Assembly (NCBI GenBank): GCA_023460035.1
Contig: JAEWRN010000021.1
Span: 186,001 to 250,000 of the forward strand
From: Bacillota bacterium
GTDB taxonomy: Bacteria; Bacillota; Clostridia; Oscillospirales; Ruminococcaceae
DNA length: 64,000 nucleotides
Reading direction: 5' to 3'
The notes under the pieces were generated by a model. It ran no database searches, was not told the DNA's origin, and saw nothing but the letters and a program-made list of their open reading frames with translations. Positions within the stretch are counted from its first letter, which is position 1, and each line of letters begins with the position of its first letter. The position numbers and the translations under genes were made by a program. Of the stretch, positions 59,419 through 64,000 are shown piece by piece.

Positions 59419-60306
59419 TTATTGACAGGTGTTGCCACACAGCACGGCGGTCAGCGCCTTTGCCGCCGCACTTTGTGGGGCCGCGCGCCGCGCCGCAAGG
59501 GTGACGCGGGTCACAAGCCCGGCGGCGCCCAGCGGGGCCAGCACCAGCGCAGTGCCCTTGCAAAACTGTGCCGCCGCATGCTGCGGCACCAGCGCCACCC
59601 CCACCCCCGCCGCGGCCCAGCCCAGTGCGGTGCGCGCGTCGTCTACCACGCAAAACGGCTGCAGCGGCAGGCCCGCGCGGCGAAATTCGCCCTGCAACAG
59701 CAGCTCAAACCGGCGGTAGTACACCAGCGGCAGCCCGGCCAGCGCCTGCAGGGCCAACGGCTGGTTGCCGGTGCCCGCCAAGGGCAGCAGCCCCGGCAGG
59801 CCCACGGCGCACAGGGGCTCTGGCGGCAGGCTGTGGCAGGTCAGCCCCTCGTCGGCAAACGGGGTGCGCAGCACGGCAAGCTCTATCGCGCCCGCGCGCA
59901 GCAAATCCAGCAGCTGGTAGGTGTTGCCCTCCCGCACTTCAAAACGCAGCGCGGGGTGCTGGGCGCAAAATGCGGCAAAGGCCGGGGTAAGCAGTGCGGG
60001 CCCGCAGGACGAAATGGTGCCCAGCCGCACGACCCCCCGCACCCCGCCCGCAATCTGTGAAACCTCCTGCCGGGCGGCGTCGGCCAGCAGCAACAGGCGC
60101 TTTGCGCGCTCGTACAGGGCCCGGCCCGCCGCCGTGGGGGTGACATGGCGCGCCCCGCGCTCGATTAAGGTGACGCCCAGCTCGTCCTCTAAATTGCGCA
60201 GCTGTGCCGAAAGCGGCGGCTGTGAAATATGCAGCTGTTTTGCCGCGGCGCTGATGCTGCCCTCTTCTACAATGGCCACAAAGTACGCAAGGCCGCGCAG
60301 TTCCAT
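59419..60306 (-). CDS. LysR-family transcriptional regulator
   Basis: 295 residues. N-terminal winged helix: MELRGLAYFVAIVEEGSISAAA, QLHISQPPLSAQLRNLEDELG, LIERGARHVTPTAAG. C-terminal effector domain (about 90-290) with LGTISSCGPALLTPAF and GVGVALVPQHAA. AAAGGAG precedes ATG 60306. The frame stays open a further 650 bases upstream, but that stretch is antisense to the ABC exporter gene and lacks any LysR sequence. Divergent from the exporter operon, which it probably controls. Confidence 0.9.
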   Translation of the reverse strand: MELRGLAYFVAIVEEGSISAAAKQLHISQPPLSAQLRNLEDELGVTLIERGARHVTPTAAGRALYERAKRLLLLADAARQEVSQIAGGVRGVVRLGTISSCGPALLTPAFAAFCAQHPALRFEVREGNTYQLLDLLRAGAIELAVLRTPFADEGLTCHSLPPEPLCAVGLPGLLPLAGTGNQPLALQALAGLPLVYYRRFELLLQGEFRRAGLPLQPFCVVDDARTALGWAAAGVGVALVPQHAAAQFCKGTALVLAPLGAAGLVTRVTLAARRAAPQSAAAKALTAVLCGNTCQ

Positions 60307-60359
60307 AAACGGGCTCCTTTCTGCTTTACCATATAAAAAAGATATAGCAAAGATATAAA

Positions 60360-60396
60360 ATGAATATTTTTCATATAGATTATACTGTGCTATAAT
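60360..60396 (+). promoter_or_regulatory. LysR-type dyad and exporter promoter
   Basis: ATGAA-N5-TTCAT (60360-60374), a T-N11-A dyad typical of LysR binding sites, overlaps a TTTTCA (60368-60373) -35 box; TATAAT follows at 60391-60396 after 17 bases. The region also faces the LysR start, so one site could regulate both directions. Confidence 0.6.
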
Positions 60397-60427
60397 ACGC
60401 TTGTAAAGAAGCAGGGGGGTGCGCAAT

Positions 60428-62161
60428 GTGCGCAAACTGGCAAGATATTTAAAAGAATACCGGCTGCAATGTACCATAGGCCCGGCGGCAAAGCTGCTGG
60501 AGGCGGTGTTTGAGCTGTTGGTGCCGCTGGTGATGGCCAAGATTATTGACGTGGGTATTGCCGCGGGGGACCGCGGGTATGTGGTAAAAATGAGCTTGCT
60601 GTTGGTGGCGCTGGGGGTCACGGGGCTTGCCAGCGCGCTGCTGTGCCAGTATTCGGCCTCCCGCGCAAGCCAGGGCTTTGGCACGACGCTGCGGCGTGAA
60701 TTGTACCACCACATCAACACGCTGTCCCATGCCGAGATCGACCGGCTGGGGGCCAGCGGCATGCTGACCCGCATGACAAACGACATCAACCAGCTGCAAC
60801 TGGCGGTGGCAATGCTGATTCGCCTTGTGGTGCGCGCGCCGTTTTTGGTCATCGGCTCTACCGTGCTGGCCATTGGCATTGACCCGCAGCTGTCGCTGAT
60901 TTTTTTGGCCGCGGCACTGGTGATTGCGCTGTTGCTGTACCTGATTATGAGCCGCAGCATCCCATATTACAAAACGATACAAAAAAAGCTGGACCGCATC
61001 AGCCTGGTGACCTCTGAAAACCTTGAGGGGGTGCGGGTCATCCGCGCCTTTTCAAACCAGGACACCGAGCGCCGCCGGTTTGCGCAGGCAAACGAGGAAT
61101 ATCGCGACGTCAGCATGCGGGTGGGGCAGATCAGCGCGCTGCTGAGCCCGCTGACCTTTGTGGTTGCAAATGCCGCTATTCTGGCCATTGTGTGGTTTGG
61201 CGGCATGCAGGTCAACACCGGGCACCTGACACAGGGCGAGGTGGTGGCGCTGGTGAGCTATATGAACCAGATTCTGCTGGCGCTGATTGTGGTGGCAAAC
61301 CTGGTGGTCATTTTTACCCGTGCCGCAGCCAGTGCCGCGCGAGTGAACGAAATTTTTGACCTTGTGCCGTCGGTGCAGGAAAACACGGCACAGCCCCCGC
61401 TGCCCGTTACAGGGCCCCGGGTGGAGTTTGAGGACGTGCGCTTCAGCTATACCGGCGAGGGTGCCGACGCGCTGAGTGGGCTGAGTTTCCTTGCGGCCCC
61501 CGGCGAGACGGTGGGGGTGATTGGCGGCACCGGCAGCGGCAAGTCGACACTGGTGTCGCTGATACCCCGGTTTTACGATGTGAGCGGCGGCTGTGTGCGG
61601 GTGAACGGCACCGACGTGCGCGACTGGCCGCTGGCAGCGCTGCGCCACAACATTGGTATTGTGCCGCAGCGCGCTGTGCTGTTTACCGGCACGCTGCGCG
61701 ACAATTTGCGCTGGGGCAATGCCGGCGCGAGTGACGACGAGCTTTGGCGCGCACTGCAAACGGCGCAGGCGGCAGATTTTGTGCGCGGGCTGCCGGGCGG
61801 GCTGGACGCCGGGATTTTGCAGGGCGGCAGCAACCTTTCCGGCGGGCAGCGCCAGCGGCTGACGATTGCCCGCGCGCTGGTGGGCCGCCCCTCTGTTTTG
61901 ATTTTGGACGACAGTGCCAGTGCGCTGGACTTTGCGACTGATGCCGCGCTGCGCCGTGCACTGCGAAGCGATACCGCCGAGGCCACGGTATTTTTGGTGT
62001 CTCAGCGGGTGAACACCGTGCGCGGGGCCGATAAGATTATTGTGCTGGACGACGGCACCGTGGCGGGCATCGGCACCCATGACGCGCTGATGGAAAGCTG
62101 TGAGGCTTACCGCGAAATCTGCCTTTCGCAGTTGAGCAAAGAGGAGGCGGGGCAGGCATGA
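60428..62161 (+). CDS. ABC exporter half-transporter, degenerate-site subunit
   Basis: 577 residues from GTG 60428 (CAGGGGGG nine bases upstream; an earlier GTG at 60419 overlaps the site). N-terminal six-helix exporter domain (about 1-300), then an ATPase: Walker A GGTGSGKSTLVSL, signature SNLSGGQRQRLTIARAL, Walker B VLILDDSASALD. The catalytic glutamate after Walker B is Asp and the switch histidine is Gln (LVSQRVNTV), the pattern of the non-hydrolysing site in heterodimeric exporters such as TM287/288. Partner is the next gene, overlapping by four bases. Substrate unknown; multidrug or lipid export is possible. Confidence 0.92.
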   Translation: MRKLARYLKEYRLQCTIGPAAKLLEAVFELLVPLVMAKIIDVGIAAGDRGYVVKMSLLLVALGVTGLASALLCQYSASRASQGFGTTLRRELYHHINTLSHAEIDRLGASGMLTRMTNDINQLQLAVAMLIRLVVRAPFLVIGSTVLAIGIDPQLSLIFLAAALVIALLLYLIMSRSIPYYKTIQKKLDRISLVTSENLEGVRVIRAFSNQDTERRRFAQANEEYRDVSMRVGQISALLSPLTFVVANAAILAIVWFGGMQVNTGHLTQGEVVALVSYMNQILLALIVVANLVVIFTRAAASAARVNEIFDLVPSVQENTAQPPLPVTGPRVEFEDVRFSYTGEGADALSGLSFLAAPGETVGVIGGTGSGKSTLVSLIPRFYDVSGGCVRVNGTDVRDWPLAALRHNIGIVPQRAVLFTGTLRDNLRWGNAGASDDELWRALQTAQAADFVRGLPGGLDAGILQGGSNLSGGQRQRLTIARALVGRPSVLILDDSASALDFATDAALRRALRSDTAEATVFLVSQRVNTVRGADKIIVLDDGTVAGIGTHDALMESCEAYREICLSQLSKEEAGQA

Positions 62162-63927
62162 AACAGAAGAACAAAAAGAAAAGCGGTGCCGACCTGCAGA
62201 CCTTAAAACGCATTTTAAAGCTGATCGGCCCTTACCGCCGGTACCTTGCCGCCGCCGTGGCGGGCGCACTGCTGAACGTGGTGCTGTCGCTGGCAATCCC
62301 GGTGCTGATTGGCCGCGCAGTGGACCACATTGTGGCCCCCGGCAACGTGGATTTTACCGGCATGGTGCCCATTTTGGCGGTGCTGGCCGTCGCCGTGGCG
62401 GGCAGCGCGCTGTTTGGCTGGCTGATGACCCTTGCCACCAACACCATTACGTACCGCGCGGTGCGCGACTTGCGCCGCAACCTGTTTGAAAAATTGCAGC
62501 AGCTGCCGCTTGCCACCATCGATGCCAGCTCGCACGGGGATTTTGTCAGCCGCATGGTCAACGACGTCGACCAGGTATCCACGGGCCTGTTGCAGGGCTT
62601 TTCGCAGCTGTTCACCGGGGTCATTACCATTTTGGGTACGCTGGTGTTTATGTTTTCGCTGCATTTCGGCATTGCGTTGGTCGTGGTGCTGCTGACGCCG
62701 CTGTCGCTGTTTGTATCCGCGTTTATTGCGCGGCATATTCAGGCCATGTTTGTCAAACAGGCAAAGGTGCAGGGCGATTTGACCGGATATTTAAACGAGA
62801 TGACCGCCAGCCAGAAAATTGTGAAGGCGTTTGGGTACGAGGCGCGCGCAGAGCAGGAATTTGACGGCATCAACCGCGACTTGTACCACTGGGGGGTGCG
62901 CGCGCAGTTTTATTCGGCGCTCACAAACCCCGTGACCCGGTTTATCAACGGGGTGGTATACGCCGCGGTGGGGCTGACCGGCGCGCTGGCGGTGATTGGC
63001 GGCGGGCTGACGGTGGGCGGCCTTTCGAGCTTTTTAAGCTATGCCAACCAGTACACGAAGCCGTTTAACGAAATTTCAGGCGTGGTGGCACAGTTTCAGG
63101 CCGCCCTTGCCGGCGCGGCGCGCATTTTTACCGTATTGGACGAAGCCGAGCAGACCCCGGAAGAGCCCGATGCGCTAGAATTGCGGCAGTGTGAGGGCCG
63201 GGTGCAGCTGGAACAGGTCGCGTTTTCTTACACCCCGGACCGCCCGCTGATTCGCGATTTAAATGTAAAGGCGGCCCCCGGCACCCACATTGCGCTGGTG
63301 GGGCCCACCGGCTGCGGTAAAACGACGCTGATTAATTTGTTGATGCGGTTTTACGATGTGAATGAGGGCACGATAAGGGTGGACGACCACCCGATACGCA
63401 GCCTGACCCGCAGCAGCCTGCGCGGCAGCTTTGGCATGGTGCTGCAGGACACGTGGCTGTTCTCCGGCACGGTGCGCGAAAACATCACCTATGGCCGCCC
63501 CGACGCCAGCGAAGAAGAGCTGATTGCCGCGGCGAAAGCCGCCCACGCGCACAGCTTTATCAAGCGGCTGCCGCAGGGGTACGACACCCCGGTGGGTGAG
63601 AGCGGCGGCAACCTGTCGCAGGGGCAGCGGCAGCTGCTGTGCATTGCGCGCATTATGCTCACCAGCCCGCCCATGCTGATTTTGGACGAAGCGACCAGCA
63701 GCATCGACACCCGCACCGAGAGCAAAATTCAGCGCGCGTTTGACGAGATAATGGCCGGGCGCACCAGCTTTGTGGTGGCCCACCGGCTGTCGACCATCCG
63801 CAATGCCGATTGCATTTTAGTGATGGACGCGGGCCGAATTGTAGAGCGCGGCACCCACGACGAGCTGCTGGCAAAGGGCGGCTTTTATGCAAAGCTGTAC
63901 AACAGCCAGTTTGCGCCCACACAGTAA
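62158..63927 (+). CDS. ABC exporter half-transporter, catalytic subunit
   Basis: 589 residues. Basic N-terminus, six transmembrane helices (about 20-310), ATPase with Walker A GPTGCGKTTLINL, Q-loop VLQDTWLFSGTVREN, signature GGNLSQGQRQLL (Gln in place of the first Gly of LSGGQ), Walker B MLILDEATSSIDTRTE with the catalytic Glu, and switch His in VVAHRLSTI. It complements the upstream subunit: intact Glu and His here pair with the canonical LSGGQ of the partner. The remaining 63928-64000 contains no gene start that I can support. Confidence 0.93.
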   Translation: MKQKNKKKSGADLQTLKRILKLIGPYRRYLAAAVAGALLNVVLSLAIPVLIGRAVDHIVAPGNVDFTGMVPILAVLAVAVAGSALFGWLMTLATNTITYRAVRDLRRNLFEKLQQLPLATIDASSHGDFVSRMVNDVDQVSTGLLQGFSQLFTGVITILGTLVFMFSLHFGIALVVVLLTPLSLFVSAFIARHIQAMFVKQAKVQGDLTGYLNEMTASQKIVKAFGYEARAEQEFDGINRDLYHWGVRAQFYSALTNPVTRFINGVVYAAVGLTGALAVIGGGLTVGGLSSFLSYANQYTKPFNEISGVVAQFQAALAGAARIFTVLDEAEQTPEEPDALELRQCEGRVQLEQVAFSYTPDRPLIRDLNVKAAPGTHIALVGPTGCGKTTLINLLMRFYDVNEGTIRVDDHPIRSLTRSSLRGSFGMVLQDTWLFSGTVRENITYGRPDASEEELIAAAKAAHAHSFIKRLPQGYDTPVGESGGNLSQGQRQLLCIARIMLTSPPMLILDEATSSIDTRTESKIQRAFDEIMAGRTSFVVAHRLSTIRNADCILVMDAGRIVERGTHDELLAKGGFYAKLYNSQFAPTQ

Positions 63928-64000
63928 GGGCTTTTGCCAAAAGTGCGGCCCAAAGCTGTGTCTACCGGGTGAAAAGAAGATAAAGTAAAACCGCCGCACG

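Noticed and set aside
60307..60960. Upstream extension of the LysR open frame by 218 codons on the minus strand
   Set aside because: Lies antisense to the ABC exporter gene, has no LysR or other family sequence, and the LysR start with AAAGGAG is at 60306.
1..64000. CRISPR arrays, rRNA or tRNA genes, IS elements, prophage genes
   Set aside because: No regularly spaced repeats, cloverleaf-like sequences, conserved rRNA blocks, transposase or integrase motifs were recognised; a tRNAscan or covariance search was not possible.

Overview
The window is about 64 kb of a G+C-rich (my estimate: high fifties to 60 percent) Firmicutes chromosome. Strong AGGAGG ribosome-binding sites, TTGACA-N17-TATAAT promoters, a T-box leader, RNase Y/YmdB and YloU/YloV gene pairs, and lipoprotein-type substrate-binding proteins point to a Clostridia member. 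The high G+C suggests the Oscillospiraceae/Ruminococcaceae (Faecalibacterium, Subdoligranulum, Gemmiger type), but that placement is inference. I saw no rRNA, tRNA, CRISPR array, transposase, integrase or phage gene.

Layout. 1-5.1 kb: 3' part of a compact histidine operon, hisD(partial)-C-B-H-A-F-IE, mostly with ATGA-type overlaps. 5.1-6.6 kb: pyrB behind a consensus promoter and a leader that looks like the enterobacterial pyrBI attenuator; the PyrB protein ends in a PyrI-like four-cysteine zinc module. 6.8-16 kb: housekeeping genes (rny, ymdB, an oligopeptide-type binding protein, yloU-yloV, recG, a DUF554 membrane protein). 16.4-26.7 kb: two complete, consecutive branched-chain amino acid (Liv-type) ABC transporters, each with binding protein, two permeases and two ATPases. 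27-32.2 kb: a ChvE/MmsA/MmsB monosaccharide ABC transporter with an AraR-like GntR regulator.

33.4-43.2 kb is the most notable region: a complete Lsr-type autoinducer-2 (AI-2) uptake and processing locus. On the minus strand lie lsrA-lsrC-lsrD-lsrB-lsrF in the enterobacterial order. Divergently on the plus strand lie lsrR-lsrK, then a cupin and an AllA-like ureidoglycolate-lyase-family gene. There is no lsrG; the two small cupin-fold genes sit where a replacement would be expected. Just past lsrF is an auxin-efflux-carrier-family transporter. The divergent promoters, an operator-like dyad and hairpins on both sides of lsrB can be read in the sequence. The proposed pathway is import by LsrABCD, phosphorylation by LsrK, derepression of LsrR by phospho-AI-2, then breakdown ending at LsrF.

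43.4-64 kb: a metallophosphoesterase, a D-Ala-D-Ala carboxypeptidase, nicotinate phosphoribosyltransferase, an iron alcohol dehydrogenase, a VTT membrane protein, trpS with a tryptophan T-box, an Rrf2 regulator next to a CcdA-thioredoxin fusion, a small HPr-like protein lacking the active histidine, an orphan galactose-type binding protein, a flavin split-barrel protein, a membrane glycerophosphodiesterase, an OmpR-type two-component system, a CmpB-type membrane protein, and a LysR regulator divergent from a heterodimeric ABC exporter with one degenerate ATP site. Most operon ends carry clear intrinsic terminators.
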